NCBI RefSeq assembly: GCF_002811875.1
Contig: NZ_NPDZ01000003.1
Span: 288,180-352,179 of the forward strand
DNA from: Leptospira perolatii
GTDB lineage: Bacteria > Spirochaetota > Leptospiria > Leptospirales > Leptospiraceae
Length of the DNA stretch: 64,000 bases
Direction: 5' to 3'
Positions 55,926 through 64,000 of this stretch are shown one piece after another (position 1 is the stretch's first letter; every line of letters begins with the position of its first letter). Below the pieces are notes generated by a model that saw only the letters and a program-made list of their open reading frames with translations, did not search any database and was not told the origin of the DNA. A program made the position numbers and the translations under genes.

Positions 55926-56459
55926 ATGGCTACAATCGTGCAAAAACCCGGCATGCCGGAAATTAAAAATTATGCGGAAGTTAAAGCTTTTCTAAAACAG
56001 AGAGGCGTTGAATACGATCATTGGCATGTGCCTGATCCAGCTTCTGCATTGACGGATAAAGAAACTTTAACTGACGAAGAAAAGGAATCTCTGCTCAAGC
56101 AACTCGACAATCGCTTCGAGGCCCTCAAAGAAAGCGACGGATACCAATCCAGAGATCTGATCGTTTTGCATCCCGCAGTGCCCGGGCTTTCGGAAATGCT
56201 CGCAAAGTTCGATAGAGTCCATTATCATACAGACGCAGAAGTAAGATACATCGTGGATGGTTCCGGAGTATTTGGATTCTCCGTAGGAGGAGAAAAGTTT
56301 TTAGTACACGTACAAAAACATGACTTTATCTCAGTTCCAAAAAATACGAATCACTGGTTCTATCTAGATGATAAAAAAAGAATCAAAGCGGTTCGCTACT
56401 TCCAAGATATGAGCGGCTGGGTACCGAATTACGTGGAAGAAACCACCGCGCTAGCGTGA
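55926..56459 (+). CDS. mtnD: Acireductone dioxygenase
   Basis: A 177-residue cupin enzyme of the methionine salvage pathway that oxidises acireductone. The metal site is [16 protein letters not shown], with a second His in the cupin motif 2 near [12 protein letters not shown]. Fe or Ni as metal determines the products. AGAGGTG precedes the ATG. It is followed without a gap by mtnB. Confidence 0.93.
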   Translation: MATIVQKPGMPEIKNYAEVKAFLKQRGVEYDHWHVPDPASALTDKETLTDEEKESLLKQLDNRFEALKESDGYQSRDLIVLHPAVPGLSEMLAKFDRVHYHTDAEVRYIVDGSGVFGFSVGGEKFLVHVQKHDFISVPKNTNHWFYLDDKKRIKAVRYFQDMSGWVPNYVEETTALA

Positions 56460-57122
56460 ATGTTCGGAAAGAAGGATTTAATCCGTCTTGCTGAACTAGG
56501 AAAGCGGTACCACGCAAACGGTTGGATGCCTGGTACTGCCGGCAATCTTTCGATACGAGATGCTTCTGATCCAAACTCATTTTGGGTGAGCGGAAGCGGT
56601 CTGGACAAGAATCAGTTAGAACCGAACGACTTTCTAAAAATCGATCTAAAGACCGGAACAATTTCTCAGACTGAAAAGAACAAAAAAGGACTCAAGCCTT
56701 CCGCGGAAACTTCCATTCATAGAGCGGTCTATCTTGCGGATTCCACCGCGGGCTGCGTTTTGCACGTTCACACGCCTGAATCTAATCTTCTGCATTTCGG
56801 TCTGAGCCACGAGGATCCAGTTACGGACTGGACTCTTCCATCCATCGAAATCGTAAAGGCATTCGGGATTTGGGACGAGAATCCGGAAGTAAAGGTTCCC
56901 GCGATTTATAACTTTCCTGTGGTGCAACAAATCTCCGATCAACTGCAAAGTTATCTGCAAGAGCACAAGCCTAGAGCTGCTCTGTGTATCATAGAGAAAC
57001 ATGGGATCACGGTTTGGGGGAAAGATCTGGTCCAAGCAAACAGGCATTTGGAAGCCGCGGATTTTCTTCTGAAAGTCTGGACTCTTTCTGCACTTGGCGC
57101 TCTTCACAAGAGCGAAAATTAA
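56460..57122 (+). CDS. mtnB: Methylthioribulose-1-phosphate dehydratase
   Basis: A 220-residue class II aldolase-family enzyme. GWMPGTAGNLSIR is the substrate site, PSAETSIHRAVY and the zinc site VLHVHTPESN follow, and IEKHGITVWG supplies a later His. It dehydrates methylthioribulose-1-phosphate upstream of mtnD. mtnA, mtnK and a phosphatase/enolase are not in this window. It is directly coupled to mtnD. Confidence 0.93.
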   Translation: MFGKKDLIRLAELGKRYHANGWMPGTAGNLSIRDASDPNSFWVSGSGLDKNQLEPNDFLKIDLKTGTISQTEKNKKGLKPSAETSIHRAVYLADSTAGCVLHVHTPESNLLHFGLSHEDPVTDWTLPSIEIVKAFGIWDENPEVKVPAIYNFPVVQQISDQLQSYLQEHKPRAALCIIEKHGITVWGKDLVQANRHLEAADFLLKVWTLSALGALHKSEN

Positions 57123-57123
57123 T

Positions 57124-57813
57124 ATGGAATCACGAAGGATTCTGGTCGCAGGTGCTGGAACCGGAATCGGCAAAGCTTTATTAGATAAGTTTAATTCTAT
57201 TTCCGAAGCGGAAGTGATAGGCTTTTCCAGAAAAGGGATACGCTGGGAGCGGCACTCTGACCTGGAAGCAGGGGCGAATTATTATTGCGATTTGCTCGAT
57301 CGTCAAAAAGTATTCCATTTTTGTAATACATTGAAGTCGAAATGGGATCGTTTGGACGCGATCTATTTTACTTTCGGGGACGGATTATTCGGCTCGGTGG
57401 AAAATCTAAAGTTGGAGGATTGGGACCGACATATCGCCTTGAACTTGACTTCTGCTTTTTTAATCACGAAGGAGCTACTACCGTTATGCGCCACTGGGAC
57501 CTTGCTTTGTTACTTGTCTTCTACTGCCGGCAAACAAGGATTTCCCGAATCCACTGCGTATTCTGCATCTAAACACGGAATTGCAGGTTTCGCAAAATCT
57601 TTGAGAGAGGAATTGAAGCCACAAGGAATCAGAGTTTCGGTCGTATACGCCGGCGCGATCGACACCGATATCTGGGCAGGAAGGGCTGGCTTTAACAAAG
57701 AGGATATGATCCCAGCTTCTGACGCGGCGCATTTTTTATCGGAGCTACTTTACATGCCTTCCAGTTTTAATTTGGACGAAGTTCTTTTTTACCCACCAAA
57801 AGGAATTCTGTAA
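57124..57813 (+). CDS. Short-chain dehydrogenase/reductase
   Basis: A 229-residue Rossmann oxidoreductase from the ATG at 57124, one base after the mtnB stop. VAGAGTGIGKALL is the NAD(P) motif; the catalytic residues are Ser in YLSSTAGK and YSASK. The C-terminus is compact, so the substrate is small. Its operon with mtnD and mtnB hints at methionine salvage or an aldehyde by-product, but this is only context. Confidence 0.85.
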   Translation: MESRRILVAGAGTGIGKALLDKFNSISEAEVIGFSRKGIRWERHSDLEAGANYYCDLLDRQKVFHFCNTLKSKWDRLDAIYFTFGDGLFGSVENLKLEDWDRHIALNLTSAFLITKELLPLCATGTLLCYLSSTAGKQGFPESTAYSASKHGIAGFAKSLREELKPQGIRVSVVYAGAIDTDIWAGRAGFNKEDMIPASDAAHFLSELLYMPSSFNLDEVLFYPPKGIL

Positions 57814-57874
57814 TTCAAAAATGATTACTCAAGCTGTGCCCGCATTCGGCTCGATTTTTACGCGGGTGAACAAG

Positions 57875-60424
57875 TCAGTTAACGGTAGGTGTTAAATCAA
57901 TCGGAAGTGAGACCACGAATACTGTCCTTCCGGGCATGGACTCGAACCAAATTCTGCCTCCGTGTTTTTCTGCAATTCTCCTTGCGATATCCAAACCTAG
58001 GCCGGAACCTTCCCCCTGAGGTTTTGTAGTAAAGAAAATCTCAAAGACCTTGCTCTGCACATCTTCCGGAATTCCGGGACCGTTATCAGTAAAGGAGATT
58101 CGAATTTCGTCATTTATTTCCTGAGCGCTAATCTCCAAGTTCCCCTTGTGGCTCATTGCTTGCACAGCGTTGGTGATTAAATTCGTCCAGAGATGCATTA
58201 GATCGTCCGGATAGCCCATAAAGCTAGAAATTTTTTCGAAAGATACATTCACTTCCACTCCATGCTTAAATAAATTCTGATAGAGTGTCAGAACTGTTTC
58301 TATATTTTCTTTGAGAGAGACAGGTCGTTTTTGAGGATAAGGAGAGGAATCGTAATGCGCAAAACTTCTGAGTGCATAGATGATTTTTGCAGAGCGGTCG
58401 ACAGCAGTCCGGATTGTATTCACATTCTGTTCGGGACCGATCAAGTCGAAGAAAAATGGAAGCAGGGATCTTGCCTGATCGTCTCTTAATAACGGAAGAA
58501 ACTTTTTCCAATCCGAGGCAATTCCGTAGTCCACAAAATACTCGGACATTTCTTCGTGTGCAGGAATTTGCAAAGAGCTCATTTCCTCCTTAATCATTCC
58601 TAAGACTTTTCGTCTTTCGAGGCCGATGAAGATTTCTCTGGAAGTGGTTCCTTTTTCGACCAATTCCTGGAACATATTCCATTGAGAGTCGTTTAATCTG
58701 GATAATAAGGGAAGTAGCGCTCTCAGGTTTTTTCTCATTCTCACAAGTTGGGATTGAATATTATGACCTGCGGCTTGGATCGCTCCGATCGGATTGTTGA
58801 TTTCGTGAGCGATTCCCGCTGCCAACTGGCCCAGATCCGCGAGTTTGGATTGTTGGATCATCTGAGCCTGGGTCTTTTTCAGGTTGTCGAGAGTTTCTTC
58901 CAGCTCTCTTTTTTGGGACTCGATGATCGTATTTTTCGCGAGAATTTCTTTATTCACTCTTTGTAATGTAGTGATTCTGACTGCGGCTTCTTCCAAGCCT
59001 GTGCTGTCAGCTCCAGTAGAGATTACGTAGTCCAAATTTCCGTGCTCGTCCCGGATTTCTGTATGATCCCAAGTCGTAAACTTTGCCTGACCGAGTTTGC
59101 TTCGGAATTTGAGATAGGTTCTAAAAGGAAATCGCTTGTGAGAAAACCGATCCCGAAACACTCTTTTTACTCTATCAACATCTTCGGGGAAAAGTACAGT
59201 TTCCCAGAAAGGTCTTCCCTTCAATTCCGAAAAGGAATAACCGGAAACAGACTCGCATGCTTTGTTGAAATGTAAAATTTTCCCTTTTGCGTCCAAGACC
59301 AGAAATAGAACACTCGTGGAATTTAAAATACTTTGGAGTACATCTCTTTCCTCCGAGGTCTTTTTTTCGAGCAATACACGATCTGTCACGTTCCTTAGCG
59401 TGAGCAAGCGGAAGGGAGATCCTGCTTCTCCAATGGCAGAAACGGAAACGTTGAAAGTATCTTCCGAATTTCCGTAGGCGTATTTCCAGTCTTCCGAAGA
59501 TTCATTTTTTGTAATGATAGATTGGACGATGCTTTGAAGATCAGGAAAGTAGTAATTTACTTTTTTTCTATGTTGAAGTTTAGGAATCTGTAATAATCTA
59601 AGTGCAGATTGATTGCAATCTAATATAAGATTATCCTTATCTATTACGAATACAATATCTCGCATGTACTCAAAAACATAATCCCTTGCGATCGGGATAA
59701 TATCTAAAAGCCTAAAATAGAACAACCCGTACATCCATACCAGGCAGGCGAGGGTGGCACTCAAAGGAAATATATCCAATTTAGGATGAATGAACGGAAC
59801 TAGCCCGTAGACTGTTAAGATTGCGCCTATGAATGGAATGAATAAGCCGAATAGAAAAAGAAAAGACTGAACTCTGAAATATCCTTTTTGGCGGATTGCA
59901 CCGACGAGTAGAATCAGAACTCCTACAGCAAATACAAGAAGGTAATTCCAGGTAAATAGATTCATCATCGGACCATATTGATAAATCAAGGCCTTCCAAG
60001 GCGCTGTGGTGTCGAAGCGATGCGAAGTTCGAATCCAGAGAGGATCGCCGAACCAAACCGTGATTTCGGTCGCCAAAGGAATGACGCAAGAAAGGATAAT
60101 TGTGATCGGCCTGACCAAATGTGCGAGGTTTGCGGCTTTCAAGCAAAATAGAGGAAGTGTGGCTAGGAAAAGATCCGGTCCTATAAACTGAAAATTATCC
60201 CAGAAAATAATAGTTTCATCCTTCAGGGAAACCATTTCCCAGAAGTAGCCGAAGCTATAGAGTTGCATCCCGAAGCTGAAAACTAAGAACTCCTTCGCTG
60301 CACTAGAATGGCGATTGCGAAATCCTATAAAGGTGTTCAAGCTGGAAAGGATAAAGCTTATGATTGGTAAAAGTGCATACGGAGTCCAACGGAACCAATC
60401 ATTCGAAAAGAGAGAATCTTGCAC
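57875..60424 (-). CDS. Membrane-bound 7TM-PAS-PAS histidine kinase
   Basis: An 849-residue sensor. The first ~235 residues contain seven hydrophobic segments, as in the 7TM histidine-kinase input module. Two PAS domains follow (MRDIVFVIDKDNLILDCN and SVLFLVLDAKGKILHFN), then HisKA with His in LAAGIAHEINNPIGAIQ. An unusually long helical insert (about 130 residues) separates it from the ATPase domain (NLITNAVQAM, DNGPGIP, GSGLGLDIAR). No regulator is adjacent. Confidence 0.9.
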   Translation of the reverse strand: MQDSLFSNDWFRWTPYALLPIISFILSSLNTFIGFRNRHSSAAKEFLVFSFGMQLYSFGYFWEMVSLKDETIIFWDNFQFIGPDLFLATLPLFCLKAANLAHLVRPITIILSCVIPLATEITVWFGDPLWIRTSHRFDTTAPWKALIYQYGPMMNLFTWNYLLVFAVGVLILLVGAIRQKGYFRVQSFLFLFGLFIPFIGAILTVYGLVPFIHPKLDIFPLSATLACLVWMYGLFYFRLLDIIPIARDYVFEYMRDIVFVIDKDNLILDCNQSALRLLQIPKLQHRKKVNYYFPDLQSIVQSIITKNESSEDWKYAYGNSEDTFNVSVSAIGEAGSPFRLLTLRNVTDRVLLEKKTSEERDVLQSILNSTSVLFLVLDAKGKILHFNKACESVSGYSFSELKGRPFWETVLFPEDVDRVKRVFRDRFSHKRFPFRTYLKFRSKLGQAKFTTWDHTEIRDEHGNLDYVISTGADSTGLEEAAVRITTLQRVNKEILAKNTIIESQKRELEETLDNLKKTQAQMIQQSKLADLGQLAAGIAHEINNPIGAIQAAGHNIQSQLVRMRKNLRALLPLLSRLNDSQWNMFQELVEKGTTSREIFIGLERRKVLGMIKEEMSSLQIPAHEEMSEYFVDYGIASDWKKFLPLLRDDQARSLLPFFFDLIGPEQNVNTIRTAVDRSAKIIYALRSFAHYDSSPYPQKRPVSLKENIETVLTLYQNLFKHGVEVNVSFEKISSFMGYPDDLMHLWTNLITNAVQAMSHKGNLEISAQEINDEIRISFTDNGPGIPEDVQSKVFEIFFTTKPQGEGSGLGLDIARRIAEKHGGRIWFESMPGRTVFVVSLPIDLTPTVN

Positions 60425-60507
60425 TCACACGATTATCAAGTAAGTTGGTGACGATTCAAAGCAAAAAACCAGCGGAAACTTAGCGCCTAAGTAGGAGATC
60501 CAACGGG

Positions 60508-62121
60508 TTATCCTACCTTTCTAGCGCCTGCTTTCTTGAATAGTTGCAACAAAGTGATTCCGCCAGAAATTCTTGCAAACGCAGAAACTCCTCCCATCAT
60601 TGCACCGCTGACTCCAGGGGAAGCAGCATCTGCACCTGTTAGATATAAGTTTTCGATCGGAGTGGTAGGAGAAAACCAAGGTGCTTTTGATTCTCTGAAT
60701 CTGTCTGGAACACAAGGCAATCCGTAAATCGTACCGTTCTGGTGAAGAGTAAAGTGTTCCGTTGTGATCGGAGTGGAGAGCTCAGTATACTCAACGATCT
60801 TTTTAAAGCCAGGATAACGTTCTTCTACATAATTCAAAAGTCGATCGATCAGAGTTTGCTTTTTCGCCTTGTATTCGGAGTCCCTTTCTTTCCAAGGTTG
60901 GTTCTTCCAAGGTTCAAAAAACTTGTAATCACAAAATGCGATGATTTCGGCAGTAGGAGCATGAGCCTGAGGGTCCTTCAGAGAAGGAAAGGAGAGATAG
61001 ACACCTGGAATCGCAGAGCCTTCGGTCCACTTGTGTCCTTCTTCAAAGTTCTTATCATGATCAAAAGAAGAATAGATCCAATGGTTTTCTCCAAAGAAGC
61101 CAAGCTTTCTAGGATCGTCTTTGAGTCCCAAATACAAAGTGACATTCGTAGTAAGAGGATTTTGTTCTGCGAAATCCTGGAGTTCTTTTCGAAAAGGAAT
61201 CTTTGCAGAAGCAGGCAACAACTTAAGAAAAGTATTATATGCACCTGCATTCGAGGCGATGGCCGGAGCAAAATAAGTTTCTTCGACGGGCCTGCCTTCT
61301 TCTTCTGATTTTCTTCGATTTAAGACTTTCACTCCGACTGCCTTGTTGCCTTCCATAATAATTTCTTGCACTTCTCTAAAGAGTGCGATCTTCCCGCCGT
61401 GCTGCTTTAGAATATCTTGAACTGCTTGCGCGATATGTCCTGATCCTCCAACAGGATAAAAACCACCGCGCAAATAGTGAGCCACAATCAGAGCGTGAAT
61501 CGCAAAAGAACTTTTAGAAGGAGGAAGTCCGTAGTCTCCCCACTGAGAGCATAACAAAGCTTTTAGCTTCTCATCCTGAAAGTTCGCATCCAAGTATTCT
61601 TTCGTAGTGCTTAAAGCGGAAGAAGAGCCGAGCAAATCGATAGCTGCTCCGAATTTATCCATAAAAGGGGGCAGTGCCTTGAGCATCATATGGCGTCCGT
61701 GCCAAGACGCGACTTTCTTTACGTCTTGAAAATAACGACGAATCGCTTCCTTTTCCTGAGGAAAAAGATTTTCGAGATCTCTTTCGTATTCTTCCGGCTC
61801 GTTCTTGACTCCAAAGGAAAGATTCGGATATACAAATTTTTCGAATACCTTAGGCATTTCTGCCCAGTCAACTTTGCCATTCGTAACAAGATCAAAAAGC
61901 TTGCGAAGCATGGAGTCAGGGTGCATATCTCCCACATAGTGAATTCCCACATCCCAAAGAAACTTTCCTTCTCTCTTGAACACGTGAGTGAATCCGCCCG
62001 CTTTGAAATGTTGCTCCAAGAGTAACACTTTCTTTTCTGCGAATTGAGCAAGAAGAGAGCCGAGAGTTAAGGCGCCCATTCCAGAGCCGATGATCACAAC
62101 GTCGTATTCCCGATTCTCCAT
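60508..62121 (-). CDS. CrtI/RetSat-type FAD oxidoreductase, copy 2
   Basis: A 537-residue paralogue of the enzyme at 49.7 kb. Shared blocks are VVIIGSGMGALTLGSLL, GGFTHVFKRE, WDVGIHYVGDM, and LYLTGADAASPGVSGAM. GGAG lies about six bases before the ATG. It has no TetR next to it, so it may be constitutive or differently controlled. Substrate is a polyene or similar, not known. Confidence 0.9.
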   Translation of the reverse strand: MENREYDVVIIGSGMGALTLGSLLAQFAEKKVLLLEQHFKAGGFTHVFKREGKFLWDVGIHYVGDMHPDSMLRKLFDLVTNGKVDWAEMPKVFEKFVYPNLSFGVKNEPEEYERDLENLFPQEKEAIRRYFQDVKKVASWHGRHMMLKALPPFMDKFGAAIDLLGSSSALSTTKEYLDANFQDEKLKALLCSQWGDYGLPPSKSSFAIHALIVAHYLRGGFYPVGGSGHIAQAVQDILKQHGGKIALFREVQEIIMEGNKAVGVKVLNRRKSEEEGRPVEETYFAPAIASNAGAYNTFLKLLPASAKIPFRKELQDFAEQNPLTTNVTLYLGLKDDPRKLGFFGENHWIYSSFDHDKNFEEGHKWTEGSAIPGVYLSFPSLKDPQAHAPTAEIIAFCDYKFFEPWKNQPWKERDSEYKAKKQTLIDRLLNYVEERYPGFKKIVEYTELSTPITTEHFTLHQNGTIYGLPCVPDRFRESKAPWFSPTTPIENLYLTGADAASPGVSGAMMGGVSAFARISGGITLLQLFKKAGARKVG

Positions 62122-62660
62122 CTCTATCTCCTAAATAAAAGTGGAAATAAATTCTTTCCAACGAGTCAAAGCCGGCAGTGCTCGCAGTTGGCTTCCCATG
62201 CGGCAGATCCGAAATTTTCTACAAATATTTCCGATCTTAGAAAGAAGATATTAAATCAGGGAATTAATATGATGGTTCTCACAGGAATTGCCAGTGGAAT
62301 TCTGAATGATTTTTGTCGTAACTTCGACAGCGGCTTCTGGCTCTTCTCATCCAAACAGAACGTGCTATAAAATTCTGAAATCCCGTCCGGAAATAGGGAT
62401 TTCTCACCTAAGTTCCTCTTCCTTTTACTCGAAGCTTTTTGTACCAAACCCTAAGAAAACTCCAAATACGCCGTAAAATGTCTCTAAAATTCCGTCTATT
62501 CTCTTCAAATTGCCTAAAATGCTTAGATTTTGCCAAATCACCCTTGACTAGAATACGGTCTGGTGCTTCTTTTTTTGCTTTTGGGACTGATGGGGCGGAG
62601 CTGTGTGTTGGTTCCCGTTTCTAAAAATGATCTATTCATTTGACGGGGTCATCCTAGGGA
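62122..62660. other. Non-coding gap before the recombinase
   Basis: About 540 bases without a convincing gene. One clear inverted repeat, GAAATCCC (62377-62384) / GGGATTTC (62396-62403), lies near the centre, with no T-run. It holds the divergent leaders of the RetSat-like gene and the recombinase. I see no attachment site that I can name. Confidence 0.45.
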
Positions 62661-62666
62661 TTGCCT

Positions 62667-63704
62667 ATGGATTTCCCTACCATTCATATCCATAAAAAAT
62701 GGATCGCAGGTCGCTTGTTCGCCATTGTGCGGTTTCCTTATGATGCAAGAATCGTAAAGGAAGTAAGAAGATTCGCCTTCGCTAGATGGGATTCGCAGAA
62801 AAAGGTTTGGATGATTCCTTATTCCGAATCGGTATTTTCGGAGTTTATTAGCCGTTACGGGTCTTATATTGAAGCTGAACCGGAATTTTTACTGATTCCT
62901 TTAAAAACCGAGCTCTACCGAAGAAACTATAGCAGGAAAACGGAGAGGTCTTACTTTTATCACAATTTGATTTTCCTTCGAAAATTAAATTTGCATCCGT
63001 ATCGTATTACAGAATCAGACTTGAGTTCCTACCTAGATGGTTTTTTGCACGAAAAAAGAGTTTCATCCGTAACGATTCGCTCCATCTTACAAGCGTTTAA
63101 ATTTTATTATAATTCCGTACTAAATAAGGATTTTCTAAAACGTTACTCTTCGCCTAAGAAAGAAAAACGGATTCCGCAAGCTTTGTCACGGAAGGAAGTT
63201 AGAGCGATGATTGATGTGACGATTAATCCAAAGCATAAACTTCTTTTATCGATTTGCTATGGAACCGGATTGAGAGTCGGAGAACTAGTGAACTTGAAGG
63301 GATCTGATATCGATTGGGAACGCCGTTCTGTTCGTGTAAGAAGAGGCAAAGGGATGAAAGATAGATTTACGATCCTTCCTTCTTTTTGCAAAAGTCTCTT
63401 GACAAATGCAATTGATCTCTCTGGTCCAGATCGGTGGATTTTTCCCGGGCAAATTCCAGGATCTCATCTGTCGGTTCGGACTGCTGAAAAAGTATTCGAA
63501 ATTTCTAAAGTAAGAGCTAAAATCAAAAAAAGCGTTTCAATTCATGATCTTCGCCATGCGTTTGCGATCCACTTACTGGAATCCGGCACCTCCATTAAGC
63601 TCATCCAAAATTTACTGGGCCATGCCTCTGTTCGAACCACGGAAATCTATGCACGTATTACAGACCCGACGTTAGCTCTCGTAAAAAGTCCGCTGGATTT
63701 TTGA
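62667..63704 (+). CDS. Tyrosine recombinase with an extra N-terminal domain
   Basis: A 345-residue site-specific recombinase. The catalytic residues are Arg in GTGLRVGELVNLK, Lys near RRGKGMKDR, HDLRH, GHASVRTTEIY with the nucleophile Tyr. The first ~75 residues (FAIVRFPYDARIVKEV, FARWDSQKKVWMIPYSE) resemble a HARP-like DNA-binding segment found before some recombinases. It ends LVKSPLDF, as in integron-integrase-like Xer relatives, but it lacks the IntI insertion before HDLRH. The ATG at 62667 is preferred over TTG 62661 because AGGGA lies six bases upstream. Confidence 0.88.
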   Translation: MDFPTIHIHKKWIAGRLFAIVRFPYDARIVKEVRRFAFARWDSQKKVWMIPYSESVFSEFISRYGSYIEAEPEFLLIPLKTELYRRNYSRKTERSYFYHNLIFLRKLNLHPYRITESDLSSYLDGFLHEKRVSSVTIRSILQAFKFYYNSVLNKDFLKRYSSPKKEKRIPQALSRKEVRAMIDVTINPKHKLLLSICYGTGLRVGELVNLKGSDIDWERRSVRVRRGKGMKDRFTILPSFCKSLLTNAIDLSGPDRWIFPGQIPGSHLSVRTAEKVFEISKVRAKIKKSVSIHDLRHAFAIHLLESGTSIKLIQNLLGHASVRTTEIYARITDPTLALVKSPLDF

Positions 63705-64000
63705 TTCATCCGCTCGAGGATTGGCATGGTATTGCTGAGGCATCTAGTGGAGCGCGGGCTGGGAAGTGGGTAGGGTGGCGGTGGGTTTACACGCAACTTC
63801 GTCGATCCGGGGGAAGCGGGGTGGTTATACGCAAGTTCGACAATTCTACGATGGATGTGGAATTAGTTGTATCTTCGGCAATCGTAAGGATGTGTTTTGC
63901 TTACAAGCCAGATCGGATATAGCGAGTTATACGCCATCGGAATTAATTAACTATGAAGACAATAGGATCAATTGCTCCAAACTTTCATGAAGGATCAAGA
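63705..64000 (+). repeat. Repeated short sequences behind the recombinase gene
   Basis: GGTTTACACGCAACTTCG (near 63784), GGTTATACGCAAGTTCG (near 63823) and AGTTATACGCC (near 63924) are related to one another. The spacing is irregular. No gene is convincing here. They could be recombination sites for the adjacent enzyme, of attC or attI type, but the window ends before any cassette array would show. Confidence 0.4.

Noticed and set aside
62667..63704. Calling the recombinase a true integron integrase (IntI)
   Set aside because: The IntI-specific insertion before the HxLRH motif is absent, and no cassette array can be seen within the window.
1..64000. tRNA, rRNA, CRISPR arrays and insertion sequences
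   Set aside because: I looked for T-loop words, regular direct repeats with spacers and transposase motifs and saw none. A short tRNA could be missed by eye.

Overview
The window looks like the replication-partition end of a secondary replicon (chromosome II type) of a Leptospira species. Three things support this. The left end carries a rep–parB–parA block. It is followed by asd and a mitochondrial-type aconitase, which are established chromosome II genes in Leptospira. The gene content also includes families I know mainly from Leptospira: DUF1564, DUF1574, TTG starts in large numbers, and many secreted or lipobox proteins. Base composition appears moderate (low-to-mid 40s % GC by eye, not computed), which would fit an intermediate or saprophytic lineage better than L. 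biflexa, but I cannot name the species.

Layout. 0–5.8 kb is the replicon core on the minus strand: parA, parB, a palindrome-rich gap with a candidate antisense RNA, rep, and directly behind rep a long surface-type protein (discoidin-like domains plus eight 32-residue tail-fibre-like repeats) that runs off the left edge. Two identical 16-bp palindromes beside parA are candidate parS sites. 5.7–10.8 kb holds a degenerate NtrC-like regulator, three unrecognised proteins, a GC-rich 0.9 kb stretch without a convincing gene, and a small zinc-ribbon protein. 11–15.7 kb holds an MBOAT acyltransferase, a polytopic membrane protein and a DUF1574/SGNH-like protein, probably an envelope acylation set. 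15.8–30 kb is mostly housekeeping: asd, pyk, a yqjDE-like membrane cassette, a pterin dehydratase, epmA, an OmpA-like protein, aconitase, a lytic transglycosylase, plus a response regulator, a DUF1564 protein and a STAS-like protein. 30–41.4 kb has an unusual sensor kinase with a substrate-binding-protein-like domain, an alr–acyltransferase operon, and the polyamine operon speD – (SET-like::SpeD-like fusion) – speE – pyrF.

43–49 kb is a compact lipid-modification operon (FAD oxidoreductase, DUF1365, Cfa-type methyltransferase, DUF2062, DUF1295, second Cfa-type methyltransferase). Next come a TetR regulator with a clear operator and a RetSat/CrtI-like oxidoreductase, whose paralogue lies at 60.5–62.1 kb. 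51–58 kb holds a nucleotidyltransferase-like protein with an altered metal site, a lipoprotein, epmB, a PstS-like lipoprotein, efp, and the methionine-salvage genes mtnD and mtnB followed by an SDR. A 7TM-PAS histidine kinase follows. The right edge has a tyrosine recombinase with short repeated sequences just behind it.

Connections. epmA, epmB and efp together supply beta-lysylation of EF-P, and EF-P keeps the acceptor lysine. speD/speE generate methylthioadenosine, which mtnB/mtnD help to recycle. The SpeD-like fusion protein, with catalytic Ser/His/Cys in exact SpeD spacing, is the most interesting candidate for an undescribed activity. The antisense RNA and operator opposite the rep leader are the most interesting regulatory candidates. 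All assignments come from reading the sequence; no database search was run.
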